Shown here: positions 19,720 through 29,987 of the stretch, one piece after another | How the letters are laid out: every line of letters starts with the position of its first letter | Position numbering within the stretch: the first letter of the stretch is position 1 | From: Bacteroidota bacterium | GTDB taxonomy: Bacteria > Bacteroidota > Bacteroidia > Chitinophagales > Saprospiraceae | Reading direction: 5' to 3' | DNA: 64,000 bases | NCBI GenBank assembly: GCA_030147525.1 | Contig: JASBVF010000030.1 | Coordinates: 62,001 to 126,000 of the forward strand | Program-made: the position numbers and the translations under genes | The notes under the pieces: generated by a model | The model's input: the letters and a program-made list of their open reading frames with translations, nothing else | Told to the model about the DNA's origin: nothing | Databases searched by the model: none

Positions 19720-20016
19720 ATGGCAAAGCAAATTCTCATAAAGCCCATTATCACGGAAAAGGCTGATGCGCTGTCAGAAGGCAGCGGACAGTATTCTTTC
19801 GTCGTGAATAAGAATGCTAATAAAGTGGAGATCAAGAAGGCAGTCAGCAGTATTTATAATGTTGATGTGACTTCTGTCAACACGATGATCATGCCAGCCA
19901 AGACAAAGAGCCGCAACACTCGCCGGGGCGTCATCCGGGGAAGGGTTTCAAGTTACAAGAAAGCGGTTGTGACATTGGCAGATGGTGAAACTATCAACTT
20001 CTTCGGTGATATTTAA
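19720..20016 (+). CDS. rplW: 50S ribosomal protein L23
   Basis: 98 residues, normal length. It sits at the tunnel exit and docks trigger factor and the signal recognition particle. Typical features are [11 protein letters not shown] near the N-terminus, and a basic extended loop with [10 protein letters not shown]. Only 11 bases separate it from rplB, consistent with cotranslation. Confidence 0.98.
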   Translation: MAKQILIKPIITEKADALSEGSGQYSFVVNKNANKVEIKKAVSSIYNVDVTSVNTMIMPAKTKSRNTRRGVIRGRVSSYKKAVVTLADGETINFFGDI

Positions 20017-20027
20017 ACAGTAAGGAT

Positions 20028-20858
20028 ATGCCACTGAAAAAATATAACCCGGTAACTCCGGGCAGTCGATTTAAGTTAACTGTAGCAAGAACCGAAATTA
20101 CTACAGATTCTCCTGAAAGGAGCCTGCTTGCGCCTATCCACAAAACTGGTGGTCGCAACAGTTCTGGTAAAATGACGGTTCGTCAAAGAGGTGGAGGACA
20201 CAAGCGCCGCTACCGTATTATTGACTTCAAGCGTGACAAGGATGGAATTCCTGGTACTGTAAAGACTATCGAATACGATCCTAACCGCTCAGCTTACATT
20301 GCACTTATTACTTATGCGGATGGCGAGAAGCGTTACATGTTGGCGCCTCACGGTCTGAAAGTAGGTGATCAGGTGATGTCAGGGAAAGATGCTGCACCAA
20401 ACACTGGAAATGCCTTGTTCCTCAAGGATATTCCATTGGGAACCGCAATCCATGCGATTGAAATGGTTCCGGGCAAAGGAGCTGCATTGGTTAGATCTGC
20501 CGGTACCTCTGCAATTCTGCTGGGTCGTGAAGATCGCTATGCGGTAGTTAAGTTGCCCTCCGGTGAATCACGTCGTATCCTGGCTAATTGTAAAGCTACG
20601 ATGGGTACTTGTTCTAACCCGGATCACGGTTTGGTCACCTTGGGTAAAGCTGGTGCGAAGCGCTGGCAGGGACGCCGTCCGAGAGTAAGGGGTGTTGCAA
20701 TGAACCCTGTCGATCACCCAATGGGTGGTGGTGAAGGAAGGGCTTCAGGTGGACATCCACGTTCAAGAAACGGTGCTATGGCAAAGGGTGCTAAGACACG
20801 TAACCGTAAGAAGCACTCATCCAAGCTGATTATTTCAAGAAGAAAAACAACTAATTAG
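20028..20858 (+). CDS. rplB: 50S ribosomal protein L2
   Basis: 276 residues, full length. Contains the signature around [13 protein letters not shown] near residue 225, with the conserved histidine of the peptidyl-transferase region. Upstream gap 11 bases; the downstream gap of 66 bases to rpsS holds AT-rich repeated words. Confidence 0.99.
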   Translation: MPLKKYNPVTPGSRFKLTVARTEITTDSPERSLLAPIHKTGGRNSSGKMTVRQRGGGHKRRYRIIDFKRDKDGIPGTVKTIEYDPNRSAYIALITYADGEKRYMLAPHGLKVGDQVMSGKDAAPNTGNALFLKDIPLGTAIHAIEMVPGKGAALVRSAGTSAILLGREDRYAVVKLPSGESRRILANCKATMGTCSNPDHGLVTLGKAGAKRWQGRRPRVRGVAMNPVDHPMGGGEGRASGGHPRSRNGAMAKGAKTRNRKKHSSKLIISRRKTTN

Positions 20859-20924
20859 TGATTGCAGATTGATTACTAACACTCTAATTAGTTATCAATT
20901 ACAATTACCAATCTTATAACGATT

Positions 20925-21194
20925 ATGCCTCGTTCTATTAAAAAAGGACCTTACGTACATCACAAATTGATGGCCAAGGTAGAAGCGGCAAAGCACAGCA
21001 AGCGTAAGCAAGTCATCAAAACCTGGTCACGTGCATCTATGATCGTACCTGACATGGTAGGTGAAACAATTGCAGTTCATAATGGCAAAAATTTCATTCC
21101 GGTTTTTGTTACCGAACCAATGGTAGGTCATAAGCTGGGTGAATTTTCTCCTACACGTAATTTCAGGGGCCACGCCGGACACCGGAAAGGCTAA
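20925..21194 (+). CDS. rpsS: 30S ribosomal protein S19
   Basis: 89 residues. Typical [19 protein letters not shown] start and the [16 protein letters not shown] signature near the C-terminus. Forms a complex with S13 in the 30S head. Followed by rplV after 98 bases. Confidence 0.98.
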   Translation: MPRSIKKGPYVHHKLMAKVEAAKHSKRKQVIKTWSRASMIVPDMVGETIAVHNGKNFIPVFVTEPMVGHKLGEFSPTRNFRGHAGHRKG

Positions 21195-21292
21195 AGCTGA
21201 TTTTGCATTTAACTTGCCGTATGGATGAACAAAGTGTGTTTTAAAATTCTGCGGCTACAACATTTGATCGAAAACTGTACAAATAATAAATA

Positions 21293-21709
21293 ATGGAAGC
21301 AGTTGCAAAAATCAAGAATTGCCCAATGTCTCCCCGCAAGATGCGGTTGGTAGTAAATAATATCCGTGGTAAAAAAGTGGATGAAGCCCTCAACATTCTT
21401 CGTTTCACAAAAAATGAAGCTGGAATGTGGCTGGAGAAGCTTTTACTTTCGGCCATCGCAAACTGGGAGTATAAATTGGATGGCATGGAGAGCGCAGACG
21501 ACTACAGCCTCTACGTCAAAACGGCTTTTGTTGACGAAGCTTCCATGTTGAAGCGTTTTCGTCCGGCAACACATGGCCGGGCTGCTCGTATCCACAAGCG
21601 CAGAAATCATGTGACAATGATCGTTGAAAATAAGATTCCTCTTGAAAGAGATCTTCAGGATGCCGGCGATGTAGAAGTTGAAGAAGTTGGCAACTCTGAA
21701 AGCGAATAA
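21293..21709 (+). CDS. rplV: 50S ribosomal protein L22
   Basis: 138 residues, slightly longer than the usual 110-120 because of an acidic tail (D-V-E-V-E-E-V-G-N-S-E-S-E). The core has N-C-P-M-S-P-R-K-M-R-L-V at the start and the tunnel-lining beta-hairpin with F-R-P-A-T-H-G-R-A. The tail is a mild oddity. Confidence 0.97.
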   Translation: MEAVAKIKNCPMSPRKMRLVVNNIRGKKVDEALNILRFTKNEAGMWLEKLLLSAIANWEYKLDGMESADDYSLYVKTAFVDEASMLKRFRPATHGRAARIHKRRNHVTMIVENKIPLERDLQDAGDVEVEEVGNSESE

Positions 21710-21751
21710 TTTCAACGTAAATCAGACAATCATCATTAATTATTTATAATA

Positions 21752-22528
21752 ATGGGTCAAAAGACAAATCCGATAGGAAATCGCTTGGGCATCATTAGAG
21801 GTTGGGATTCCAACTGGTATGCAGACAAGGATTATGCTGAAAAAGTAGTGGAGGATGAAAAAATCCGCACTTACCTGAAAGCCCGTATCGCGAAAGGTGG
21901 TATTGCCAGGGTTATTATCGAGCGTGCACTTAAGCGCATCACGGTAACGATTCACACTTCACGCCCTGGTATCGTGATTGGAAAAGGCGGTCAGGAAGTA
22001 GACAAGATCCGTGAAGAGTTACGGAAATTGACTGGCAAAGAAGTTCAAATCAATATTGTTGAAATTCGTAAGCCGGAACTGGATGCCGCTATTGTCGGAG
22101 AATCTATTGCCAAGCAGATCGAAGCTCGTATCAATTATCGCCGTGCCATCAAGATGGCTATCCAATCGACGATGAGAGCGGGTGCAGAAGGAATCAAGGT
22201 TCGTATCTCCGGTCGTTTGGCTGGTTCTGAAATGGCCCGTACGGAAGAATATAAGGATGGCAGAACGCCATTGCACACTTTCCGTTCCGATATCGATTAC
22301 ATTTTGTCAGAGGCGATGACTGTTTATGGCAAGATTGGGATCAAGGTCTGGATTTGCAAGGGTGAGGTTTTCGGTAAGAGAGATTTGTCACCTAATGCAG
22401 GCGTTCAGAAGAAAGAAAGAGCAGGAGGACCTGGCAGAAGAGACGGCGGTGGCCGCAGAGATGGCAGAAGAGATGGTGGCCGCAGAGATAACCGTGGCGG
22501 TGGCGGCGGTGGCGGACGCCGCAGATAA
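21752..22528 (+). CDS. rpsC: 30S ribosomal protein S3 with Gly/Arg/Asp-rich tail
   Basis: 258 residues. Core as usual: [20 protein letters not shown], a KH domain with [11 protein letters not shown] near residue 75, and the C-terminal domain with [13 protein letters not shown]. Unlike the ordinary protein, it ends in about 30 residues of repeated RRDGG/RGG-type sequence with a run of glycines, predicted disordered and RNA-binding. The stop is followed by a 160-base gap with an internal promoter. Confidence 0.98.
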   Translation: MGQKTNPIGNRLGIIRGWDSNWYADKDYAEKVVEDEKIRTYLKARIAKGGIARVIIERALKRITVTIHTSRPGIVIGKGGQEVDKIREELRKLTGKEVQINIVEIRKPELDAAIVGESIAKQIEARINYRRAIKMAIQSTMRAGAEGIKVRISGRLAGSEMARTEEYKDGRTPLHTFRSDIDYILSEAMTVYGKIGIKVWICKGEVFGKRDLSPNAGVQKKERAGGPGRRDGGGRRDGRRDGGRRDNRGGGGGGGRRR

Positions 22529-22569
22529 TTTTCCTGCAAATTTTAAGAGAATAATCAGAATATTCGATG

Positions 22570-22577
22570 TACTTTTG
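22570..22577 (+). promoter_or_regulatory. Internal promoter-like -7 element between rpsC and rplP
   Basis: TACTTTTG followed by C matches TAnnTTTG exactly, about 110 bases before rplP. No TTG at the expected -33 distance was found. The 160-base gap also carries a hairpin, AATCCGG (22644-22650) with CCGGATT (22664-22670). Confidence 0.45.
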
Positions 22578-22688
22578 CAGCCGCTTTTTCGGGGGGTACA
22601 TAAATGTCAGAATATTCAAGTAATCTACTTTAGATTTTTCAAAAATCCGGTCAGTTCAGAAAGCCGGATTGTTTAAATAAAGTGAAAA

Positions 22689-23111
22689 ATGTTACAGCCT
22701 AAACGTACGAAATATCGCAAGCAGCAAAAACCGGCTGTCAAGCGAATTGCAATCAAGGGTAGCACTATCAGTTTTGGTGTGTACGGCTTAAAGGCACTCA
22801 CCGGAGGCCGCATCACTAACAGGCAGATTGAATCTGCTCGTATTGCAATGACTCGTTACATGAAAAGGGAAGGACAGGTTTGGATCCGTATTTTCCCGGA
22901 CAGACCAATTACCCGCAAGCCCCAGGAAGTTCGTATGGGTAAGGGTAAAGGATCTCTGGATCATTATGTATCTATGGTGCAGCCAGGAAGAATCATGTTT
23001 GAGATTGATGGCGTAAGTGCAGAGATTGCTCACGAGGCGCTCAGACTGGCAGCACAGAAGTTGCCGGTTCTTACGAAAGTGACGGTTCGTCCTGATATGG
23101 TAAAGCTTTGA
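22689..23111 (+). CDS. rplP: 50S ribosomal protein L16
   Basis: 140 residues, full length. Starts [14 protein letters not shown] and has the conserved [12 protein letters not shown] and M-G-K-G-K-G motifs. Binds near the A-site tRNA elbow. The region upstream suggests this part of the operon can be transcribed from its own promoter. Confidence 0.98.
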   Translation: MLQPKRTKYRKQQKPAVKRIAIKGSTISFGVYGLKALTGGRITNRQIESARIAMTRYMKREGQVWIRIFPDRPITRKPQEVRMGKGKGSLDHYVSMVQPGRIMFEIDGVSAEIAHEALRLAAQKLPVLTKVTVRPDMVKL

Positions 23112-23164
23112 TTTGTCGGCTACGACTGTATCACATCATTTTAACCTAATTTAATTTAAGAATA

Positions 23165-23425
23165 ATGGCAAGCAAAAAATACCTGGAGCTTCAGGACTTT
23201 TCCGATGCTGACTTGTTTTCGGAGCTCGAAGGAACGGAAGCGGAATATCAGAAGATGCATTTTGATCACGCAGTAAAAGGATTGGATAATCCTTTGGAAC
23301 TCAGAGAAATGCGTCGTGATGTTGCTCGCATCAAAACAGAGATTCGCCGTCGGGAATTGGCTCAGATGACTTCTGAGCAAATTGCCAAGCGTTCCAAAAT
23401 CCGGGAAAGAAGGAGAAGAAGCTAA
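23165..23425 (+). CDS. rpmC: 50S ribosomal protein L29
   Basis: 86 residues, longer than the usual 60-70 because of extra residues at both ends; the C-terminus is a basic run. The core helix pair with [20 protein letters not shown] is typical. Located between rplP and rpsQ as expected. Confidence 0.95.
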   Translation: MASKKYLELQDFSDADLFSELEGTEAEYQKMHFDHAVKGLDNPLELREMRRDVARIKTEIRRRELAQMTSEQIAKRSKIRERRRRS

Positions 23426-23493
23426 AAAATGACATTTGGTTTTGGAAGGATGTTTTTCATCGGAGTACAACAACCAGCTGCAAATATCAAACA

Positions 23494-23751
23494 ATGGAAA
23501 GCAGAAAAATAAGAAAAACAAGAGTTGGGGTGGTCGTCAGCAACAAGATGGATAAAACGATCAACGTAAAGGTTGAGCGTCGTCTTCGTCACCCACTTTA
23601 TGGAAAATCTGTAAAGATGTCCAAGAAATTCATGGCCCACGACGAGACTGGTGAGTGTAACATCGGCGATGTAGTGCGGATCATGGAAACTCGTCCATTG
23701 AGTAAGAACAAGCGTTGGCGCTTGGTCGAGGTAATTGAAAGAGCGAAATAA
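23494..23751 (+). CDS. rpsQ: 30S ribosomal protein S17
   Basis: 85 residues. OB-fold protein with the signature [14 protein letters not shown] and a [14 protein letters not shown] region. Last gene of the S10 group in the usual order. Confidence 0.97.
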   Translation: MESRKIRKTRVGVVVSNKMDKTINVKVERRLRHPLYGKSVKMSKKFMAHDETGECNIGDVVRIMETRPLSKNKRWRLVEVIERAK

Positions 23752-23840
23752 TTCAGGTTTCTTTAGGTTGTGGTGTTTTGGTTTCGTCAGATTACAAAGC
23801 CAAATTTCCCGATACTTAAAACTGTAAAAATCAGATAGTT

Positions 23841-24206
23841 ATGGTTCAGCAGGAATCGAGACTGAAGGTAGCGGATAACAGTGGTGCGAAAGAAGTACTT
23901 TGTATCCGTGTTTTGGGTGGGTCTCATCGTCGTTATGCTTCGGTTGGAGACAAAATCGTGGTAGCAGTTAAAGATGCATCACCTGGCGGTGTGAAGAAAG
24001 GCACTGTTTCAAAAGCAGTTGTTGTTCGCACGAAAAAGGAAATTCGTCGCAAGGATGGCTCCTATATCCGCTTCGATGATAACGCTTGCGTGTTACTTAA
24101 CAACCAGGATGAACCGAGAGGTACACGTATTTTTGGGCCTGTAGCCCGTGAACTCAGGGAAAGGGATTACATGAGAATCGTTTCACTTGCACCTGAAGTT
24201 CTTTAA
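23841..24206 (+). CDS. rplN: 50S ribosomal protein L14
   Basis: 121 residues, standard length. Starts [19 protein letters not shown] and ends in the [18 protein letters not shown] motif. First gene of the spc group, 89 bases after rpsQ. Confidence 0.99.
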   Translation: MVQQESRLKVADNSGAKEVLCIRVLGGSHRRYASVGDKIVVAVKDASPGGVKKGTVSKAVVVRTKKEIRRKDGSYIRFDDNACVLLNNQDEPRGTRIFGPVARELRERDYMRIVSLAPEVL

Positions 24207-24271
24207 TTCAAATTGATTAATATTTTCCGGGCTTTTAAAGTAAGCACGGACACGATAATTCACTGATTATC

Positions 24272-24616
24272 ATGGCAAAGCAAACTAAAAAAGAAAAATT
24301 CACTGGCAAGTTGCACGTTAAAAAGGGCGATAAAGTAATGGTTATCGCTGGCAACTACAAAGGTGAAACGGGTGAGGTACTCGAAGTTTTTCCTGACAAG
24401 TACAGGGCCATTGTTGACAATGTAAACATGGTTAAGAAGCATCGTAAACCAACTCAAAACAACCCAGGCGGCATTACTGATATTCCTGCCCCGATTCACA
24501 TCTCCAACCTGATGTTGCTGGATCCTAAAACAGGTGAGCCTACTCGCATCGGTAGAAAAGAGGTAGATGGTAAGTTGGTGCGTTATGCCAAGAAATCGGG
24601 TGAATTATTTAACTAA
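24272..24616 (+). CDS. rplX: 50S ribosomal protein L24
   Basis: 114 residues. KOW motif [15 protein letters not shown] near residue 17, and the N-V-N-M-V-K-K-H segment. Helps start large-subunit assembly. Followed by rplE after 21 bases. Confidence 0.98.
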   Translation: MAKQTKKEKFTGKLHVKKGDKVMVIAGNYKGETGEVLEVFPDKYRAIVDNVNMVKKHRKPTQNNPGGITDIPAPIHISNLMLLDPKTGEPTRIGRKEVDGKLVRYAKKSGELFN

Positions 24617-24637
24617 ATCTGATCAATCCTTTAAGTG

Positions 24638-25195
24638 ATGAAATATACTCCGAGGTTACAGGCAAAATATAGGGAAGAAGTTGTCCCTGCATTACAGGAG
24701 CAGTTCCAATACTCTAACCCAATGGAAGTGCCTAAACTGGTAAAAATTTGCGTCAATCAGGGCGTTGGTGCAGCTACCCAGGACAAGAAACTGGTAGATG
24801 TAGCCGCTGAAGAGATTACACAGATTGCAGGACAGAAAGCTGTAGTTACCAAGGCGAAGCGTTCCGTTTCTAACTTTAAGCTGAGAGAAGGTATGCCAAT
24901 CGGTGTACGTGTAACTCTGCGTAAAGACCGGATGTGGGAGTTCATGGACAGACTCATCAATGTTGCTCTTCCAAGGGTAAGAGACTTCCGTGGAATCAAT
25001 GACAAAAGCTTTGATGGCCGTGGAAACTACTCCATGGGTGTAACTGAGCACATCATTTTCCCTGAAATTGATCTTGATAAAGTAACTCGCATTACTGGTA
25101 TGGATGTTACTTTCGTAACAACAGCAAAAACTGATGCTGAGGCTTATGCCTTGCTTAAAGCACTTGGTATGCCTTTCAAGAGCAAAAATCAGTAA
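24638..25195 (+). CDS. rplE: 50S ribosomal protein L5
   Basis: 185 residues. The start was set at ATG 24638; the GTG directly before it is in frame but gives no benefit. Contains the K-I-C-V-N-Q-G-V-G and [11 protein letters not shown] segments and the [16 protein letters not shown] end. Binds 5S rRNA. Confidence 0.98.
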   Translation: MKYTPRLQAKYREEVVPALQEQFQYSNPMEVPKLVKICVNQGVGAATQDKKLVDVAAEEITQIAGQKAVVTKAKRSVSNFKLREGMPIGVRVTLRKDRMWEFMDRLINVALPRVRDFRGINDKSFDGRGNYSMGVTEHIIFPEIDLDKVTRITGMDVTFVTTAKTDAEAYALLKALGMPFKSKNQ

Positions 25196-25233
25196 CTTAT
25201 TTTATCAAATCTGTAAGCTAACGCAATAAAGAA

Positions 25234-25503
25234 ATGGCAAAGAAATCAATTATCGCAAGAGAAAAGAAGAGAGAGAAAATGGTGGCTAAATACGCAGAAC
25301 TGCGTAAGAAGCTGAAAGAAGAAGGTAACTACGAGGCATTGGATAAGCTGCCACGCAACGCTCTTCCTGTTCGCTTGCACAATCGTTGCAAATTGACTGG
25401 CCGCCCAAAAGGCTACATGCGTAAGTTTGGCCTGTGTCGTGTAAAATTTCGTGAAATGGCTTTGGAAGGAAAAATTCCTGGCGTCACGAAGTCAAGCTGG
25501 TAA
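25234..25503 (+). CDS. rpsN: 30S ribosomal protein S14, zinc-free form
   Basis: 89 residues, the long zinc-independent (C-minus) form: no C-x-x-C pair, with [15 protein letters not shown] and ending [18 protein letters not shown]. Together with the zinc-free L36 this suggests a ribosome that does not store zinc in these two proteins. Confidence 0.98.
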   Translation: MAKKSIIAREKKREKMVAKYAELRKKLKEEGNYEALDKLPRNALPVRLHNRCKLTGRPKGYMRKFGLCRVKFREMALEGKIPGVTKSSW

Positions 25504-25583
25504 TTTTCAGTAAGCGGTGGGTTGGTTAAAGAGGGTGTTTAAGACCATCTGTTAACAAAAACCACAACTGTAAATAATAAATA

Positions 25584-25988
25584 ATGATAGTTACGGATCC
25601 AATAGCAGATTTTTTGACCCGCATTAGAAATGCTCAACAAGCTGGTCATCGTGTAGTTGATATTCCGTCTTCGAATGAAAAGAAGGCAATCACGGAAATT
25701 CTTTACGAAAACGGATATATTCTTAAATACAAGTTCGATGACGAAGCGGGCAAGAATGGCGTAATTAAGATTGCGCTTAAGTATGACCCTGTTTCAAAGC
25801 GTCCGATTATTCGGGAGTTGAAACGGATTAGTCGTCCAGGATTGCGTCAGTACAGAAAGGCAAGTGAACTGCCAAGAGTAATCAACGGTCTTGGTATTGC
25901 AGTAATCTCTACATCGAAAGGTATCATGACGGATAAGAAAGCAAGGGAAGAAAACGTCGGTGGAGAGGTGCTTTGCTTCATTATTTGA
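25584..25988 (+). CDS. rpsH: 30S ribosomal protein S8
   Basis: 134 residues. Starts [18 protein letters not shown] and ends with the typical [22 protein letters not shown]. In Escherichia coli S8 represses the spc operon by binding at rplE; no copy of that site was identified here. Confidence 0.99.
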   Translation: MIVTDPIADFLTRIRNAQQAGHRVVDIPSSNEKKAITEILYENGYILKYKFDDEAGKNGVIKIALKYDPVSKRPIIRELKRISRPGLRQYRKASELPRVINGLGIAVISTSKGIMTDKKAREENVGGEVLCFII

Positions 25989-26020
25989 TTACAATTTTTC
26001 AACTATTTAACTAGAAAAAG

Positions 26021-26578
26021 ATGTCTAGGATAGGAAATATGCCGGTATCCATCCCAAAGGGTGTTGATATTAAAGTAAGTGAAAAGAACATGGTCAGTGT
26101 GAAAGGGCCCAAGGGAGAACTGTTTCAACAGATTGATCCTGACATGAAAGTAGCTATCGAAGATGGTGAAATCGTAGTGTCACGCCCTACTGACCAGAAG
26201 CGCCACCGTTCATTGCACGGCCTCTACCGGTCACTTATCAATAACATGGTTGAAGGTGTGTCCAACGGCTTTGTGAAAGAACTTGAGGTTGTGGGTGTGG
26301 GTTATCGTGCATCCAATACCGGCCAATTGTTGGAGTTGACACTTGGTTATTCTCACCCCGTATTGTTCTATGTACCGGAAGAAGTAAAAGTATCTACCGG
26401 ACAGGAAAAAGGGAAGAATCCCATCATCCGTCTTGAAAGTGCCGACAAAGAACTGATTGGCCAAATTGCTGCTAAAATCCGTTCCTTCCGTAAACCAGAG
26501 CCATACAAAGGAAAAGGTATCAGGTTCGTTGGTGAGATCCTTCGCCGGAAAGCGGGTAAGGCTGCTGCTAAGAAATAA
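26021..26578 (+). CDS. rplF: 50S ribosomal protein L6
   Basis: 185 residues, normal length, two homologous domains. Starts MSRIGNMPVSIPKGVDI; C-terminal P-E-P-Y-K-G-K-G-I-R-F motif present. Spacing of 32 bases from rpsH. Confidence 0.99.
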   Translation: MSRIGNMPVSIPKGVDIKVSEKNMVSVKGPKGELFQQIDPDMKVAIEDGEIVVSRPTDQKRHRSLHGLYRSLINNMVEGVSNGFVKELEVVGVGYRASNTGQLLELTLGYSHPVLFYVPEEVKVSTGQEKGKNPIIRLESADKELIGQIAAKIRSFRKPEPYKGKGIRFVGEILRRKAGKAAAKK

Positions 26579-26652
26579 ATTCATTCAATTTAAAATATTC
26601 TGTCTTGGGTTAGGACTTCGAACGCCTTTCACTAAGATAAAAATTGCTGAAA

Positions 26653-27009
26653 ATGAAATTCAAAAAGGAAAACCGGAGACGCAGAATCCACTATCGGGTT
26701 CGAAAGTCTGTAAAAGGTACTGCTGAGCGTCCAAGGTTAAATGTGTATCGCAGTAACAGATTTATTTACTGCCAACTAATTGATGATCGGGCAGGCCACA
26801 CACTGGCAACTGCTTCATCACGTGAATCAGGAGTTTGTGAGCCCGGTATTAATAAGAGTGAGCAGGCCAAGCAAGTTGGAAAGGTGATTGCAGAGAGAGC
26901 CCTGGCAGCAAAAATTGAGGCAGTGGTTTTTGACAGAGGTGGGTACTTGTACCATGGCAGAGTAAAGGCTTTGGCCGAAGGCGCCAGAGAAGGAGGACTT
27001 AAATTTTAA
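26653..27009 (+). CDS. rplR: 50S ribosomal protein L18
   Basis: 118 residues. The start is the ATG at 26653 ([11 protein letters not shown]); a TTG nine bases upstream is in frame but unlikely. Contains the [14 protein letters not shown] motif and the C-terminal [15 protein letters not shown]. 5S rRNA-binding. Confidence 0.98.
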   Translation: MKFKKENRRRRIHYRVRKSVKGTAERPRLNVYRSNRFIYCQLIDDRAGHTLATASSRESGVCEPGINKSEQAKQVGKVIAERALAAKIEAVVFDRGGYLYHGRVKALAEGAREGGLKF

Positions 27010-27050
27010 TAGAAAATGTCCATTTGGCGTGGAATAAAATAAAAATTTCA

Positions 27051-27569
27051 ATGGCAAATAGTAACGTTCAAAAGGTAAAAACCGTAGAATCAGAAATTAA
27101 AGAAAAATTGGTTAGCCTTAACAGGGTAGCCAAAGTAACCAAAGGTGGTAGAACCTTTAGTTTCGCTGCGGTTGTTGTAGTTGGCGATGGAAATGGAATG
27201 GTAGGTCAGGGTCTCGGCAAAGCACGTGATGTGACGGAAGCGATCACTAAAGCGATTGCAGATGCTAAGAAGAGCATGATCAAAGTTCCGATCCTTAAGG
27301 GTACAATTCCTCACGAGCAGAAAGGCAAATACGGAGCAGGTCGTGTTCTTATTCGTCCGGCTGCAGACGGTACAGGTGTGATCGCAGGTGGTGCTATGCG
27401 TGCGGTACTTGAGATCGCAGGTGTTCACAACGTATTGGCTAAGTCTATGGGGTCTTCCAATCCACACAACGTTGTTAAGGCAACGATCGATGCACTTTCA
27501 AAACTCAGAAGCCCGCTTGACATTGCCAAGCAGCGTGGTCTGACTATTGAAAAAGTTTTTAACGGTTGA
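27051..27569 (+). CDS. rpsE: 30S ribosomal protein S5
   Basis: 172 residues from the ATG at 27051 ([13 protein letters not shown]); the in-frame TTG at 27024 was not used because the added residues are unlike the family. Signature: [19 protein letters not shown] and [10 protein letters not shown]. Role in decoding accuracy and mRNA unwinding. Confidence 0.98.
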   Translation: MANSNVQKVKTVESEIKEKLVSLNRVAKVTKGGRTFSFAAVVVVGDGNGMVGQGLGKARDVTEAITKAIADAKKSMIKVPILKGTIPHEQKGKYGAGRVLIRPAADGTGVIAGGAMRAVLEIAGVHNVLAKSMGSSNPHNVVKATIDALSKLRSPLDIAKQRGLTIEKVFNG

Positions 27570-27627
27570 TTGGAATATTGAAATTCAGAAATTGAAAGAC
27601 AACCGAAACCAGTAATACTGAATAAAA

Positions 27628-27807
27628 ATGGGTAAGGTTAAAATAACTCAAATCAAAAGTACGATTGACCGCCCACGGCGGCAAAAGGAAACCTTGAAAG
27701 CACTGGGAATTCGTAAAATGAACCAGTCAGTCGAGCATGAAGCAACTCCCCAGATTTTGGGAATGATTGCAAAAGTTCAACACCTTGTAAAGGTGGAGAA
27801 CAATTAA
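27628..27807 (+). CDS. rpmD: 50S ribosomal protein L30
   Basis: 59 residues read directly from the sequence: starts MGKVKITQIKSTIDRP, then R-Q-K-E-T-L-K-A-L-G-I-R-K-M-N-Q-S-V and ends KVENN. Typical L30 length and motifs, in the standard place between rpsE and rplO. Confidence 0.97.
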   Translation: MGKVKITQIKSTIDRPRRQKETLKALGIRKMNQSVEHEATPQILGMIAKVQHLVKVENN

Positions 27808-27886
27808 TCAACAGGTTTTCAAAATTTTAAGGGTGAGTTCATCAACTGACTCTTAGTAATTTTTCAACTGTCAATTGCTAACAGAA

Positions 27887-28333
27887 ATGGAACTTCATAA
27901 TTTAAGACCAGCCAAGGGCGCAGTACACAAGGAAAAAAGAATCGCAAGGGGCGAAGGCTCTGGATCAGGTGGTACTGCCGGGAAAGGTCATAAAGGGGCA
28001 AAGTCTCGTTCAGGTGACAAACAAAAGCGTGGCTTCGAGGGTGGACAAACCCCAATGCAGCGTCGTTTGCCTAAGCGTGGATTTATTAACCCGAACCGGG
28101 TTGAATATGTAGCTGTCAATTTGGACAGGCTTCAGGAAATCGTTGACAAGTTCAAGGTTACTGAAATTAGTCCTGAAATGTTATACTCCCACAAGATCAT
28201 CGGTAAGAATGACCGTATTAAAATTTTAGGTAGGGGAGAATTAAATAGTGCTGTGAAAATAACTAGTCATGCAGTTTCAGCTGCAGCTAAACAGGCTATT
28301 GAGGAAAAAGGCGGAAGTGTTAATCTGGTTTGA
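27887..28333 (+). CDS. rplO: 50S ribosomal protein L15
   Basis: 148 residues from the ATG at 27887 (MELHNLRPAKGAV). Glycine-rich N-terminal extension with G-E-G-S-G-S-G-G-T-A-G-K-G-H-K-G and the F-E-G-G-Q-T-P-M-Q-R-R-L-P-K-R-G-F motif. Followed by secY after 106 bases. Confidence 0.98.
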   Translation: MELHNLRPAKGAVHKEKRIARGEGSGSGGTAGKGHKGAKSRSGDKQKRGFEGGQTPMQRRLPKRGFINPNRVEYVAVNLDRLQEIVDKFKVTEISPEMLYSHKIIGKNDRIKILGRGELNSAVKITSHAVSAAAKQAIEEKGGSVNLV

Positions 28334-28439
28334 GTATTGGGCTTTAAACTTAGGGGAGGCTAAACCTTAGTAAAGTTGAGTATCGAACATTACAATCCTT
28401 GTATCTGAAGAAGAAATAAGGTTGCATCAAGAAATTCCG

Positions 28440-29813
28440 ATGAAAAAATTTATTACGACGATCCAGAATATCTGGAAAATTAAAGAGTTGAGAGAACGCA
28501 TTGGTTGGACAATCTTAATGTTGTTCATCTTTCGTCTCGGCTCTTTTGTTGTTTTACCCGGTGTTGTTCCGGATGCGCTCGACAGAGCTAGCCAGGGAGC
28601 TCCTGCCGGAGACCTTCTTGGTTTGGTAAATCTTTTTACAGGAGGTGCGTTTCAAAATGCATCCGTGATGGCTCTTGGTATCATGCCTTACATCACGGCT
28701 TCTATCATTGTTCAGCTTTTAGGTTTTGCGATGCCGTATTTTCAGCGGTTGCAGCAAAAAGAAGGAGAGAGTGGGCGTAAGAAGCTTAACCAAATTACAC
28801 GCTTACTGACGGTAGCGATCACGCTCGTTCAGGGCGGTGGTTATCTTACCTATCTTAACTCTATCCAGGGCGCCATTGATCCTGGTATGCCGAAGGGTAT
28901 TTTCTGGCTCTCAAGTACAATCATTCTTTCCGCAGGTACTGTATTCGCCATGTGGTTAGGTGAGCGTATCACTGATAAGGGTATTGGTAACGGTGCTTCA
29001 TTGCTTATCACGATTGGCATCATTGCAGCATTGCCGCAGGCACTTGCCAGTGAAATTGCCTTGCAAATCAACTCCGGTGGATTATTCAAGCTGATCATTG
29101 AATTCGCACTCTTGTTTGTGGTGATCATGGCTGTAGTACTTGTGATTCAGGGTGTACGGCGGGTTCCGATTCAGTTTGCGAAGCATATGGTTCAACGAGG
29201 TGGGACAGTGATGCCTGCTGCTGGTGTTCGTGACTACATTCCTATTAAGGTCAATGCGGCTGGGGTAATGCCTATCATCTTTGCACAGGCTCTGATGTTC
29301 GTTCCTGCTACAGTAGCCCAATTTGCTGGTGGTGCGGGCGCAGAAGCAGCTCCTACAGGAATGATGCGGCAGCTGATTGATCCGTTTTCTTTTACGTCTT
29401 CAGTGATTGTTTTCATTCTGGTTGTTGGTTTTACTTATGTATACACCGCATTGTTGGTTAATCCAACCCAGTATGCAGAGTATCTGAAGCGCCAAAACGC
29501 TTTTATCCCGGGTATCAAGCCTGGCAAACCTACGGCGGATTTCATTGATGCTGTTACGACCAGGATTACGCTACCAGGTTCTATTTTCCTTGGTTTGATT
29601 GCTATTTTACCAGCATTTGCCAAAGGATTTGGGGTGAATCCAACTTTTGCGATTTTCTTCGGCGGTACTTCGATTTTGATTGGAGTCGCTGTAATCCTTG
29701 ATACGCTGCAGCAAATCGAAAGTCATTTGCTCATGAGGAGATATGATGGATTGGTGAAGTCAGGCAAATTACAAGGAAGATCCAAGTTGCAGGGCATTGG
29801 TTCCAGCATGTAA
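28440..29813 (+). CDS. secY: Preprotein translocase channel subunit SecY
   Basis: 457 residues with about ten membrane helices: the central channel for protein export across the inner membrane. It begins MKKFITTIQNIWKIKELRER and contains a plug/TM2 region with P-Y-I-T-A-S-I-I-V-Q-L-L and the cytoplasmic G-x-R-R-V-P-I-Q-F-A-K loop. Start at ATG 28440 chosen over an in-frame upstream extension of six residues. Followed by a small hairpin (29821-29838) and map. Confidence 0.99.
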   Translation: MKKFITTIQNIWKIKELRERIGWTILMLFIFRLGSFVVLPGVVPDALDRASQGAPAGDLLGLVNLFTGGAFQNASVMALGIMPYITASIIVQLLGFAMPYFQRLQQKEGESGRKKLNQITRLLTVAITLVQGGGYLTYLNSIQGAIDPGMPKGIFWLSSTIILSAGTVFAMWLGERITDKGIGNGASLLITIGIIAALPQALASEIALQINSGGLFKLIIEFALLFVVIMAVVLVIQGVRRVPIQFAKHMVQRGGTVMPAAGVRDYIPIKVNAAGVMPIIFAQALMFVPATVAQFAGGAGAEAAPTGMMRQLIDPFSFTSSVIVFILVVGFTYVYTALLVNPTQYAEYLKRQNAFIPGIKPGKPTADFIDAVTTRITLPGSIFLGLIAILPAFAKGFGVNPTFAIFFGGTSILIGVAVILDTLQQIESHLLMRRYDGLVKSGKLQGRSKLQGIGSSM

Positions 29814-29987
29814 ACATTATTACTTACCTGAGTAAGTATAAGTTATAAAATAAGTTGAAAGGTTATTGAGATAATCGTTTTCTTCAATCGTGCTATCAGG
29901 TAATTAGAGTTTTCAACTTTTCGATTTTTGAAGCTCTGCCGGGTAGCACGATTTTTTGCATTCATAAAAACAAGGAATTTGAGCCTT

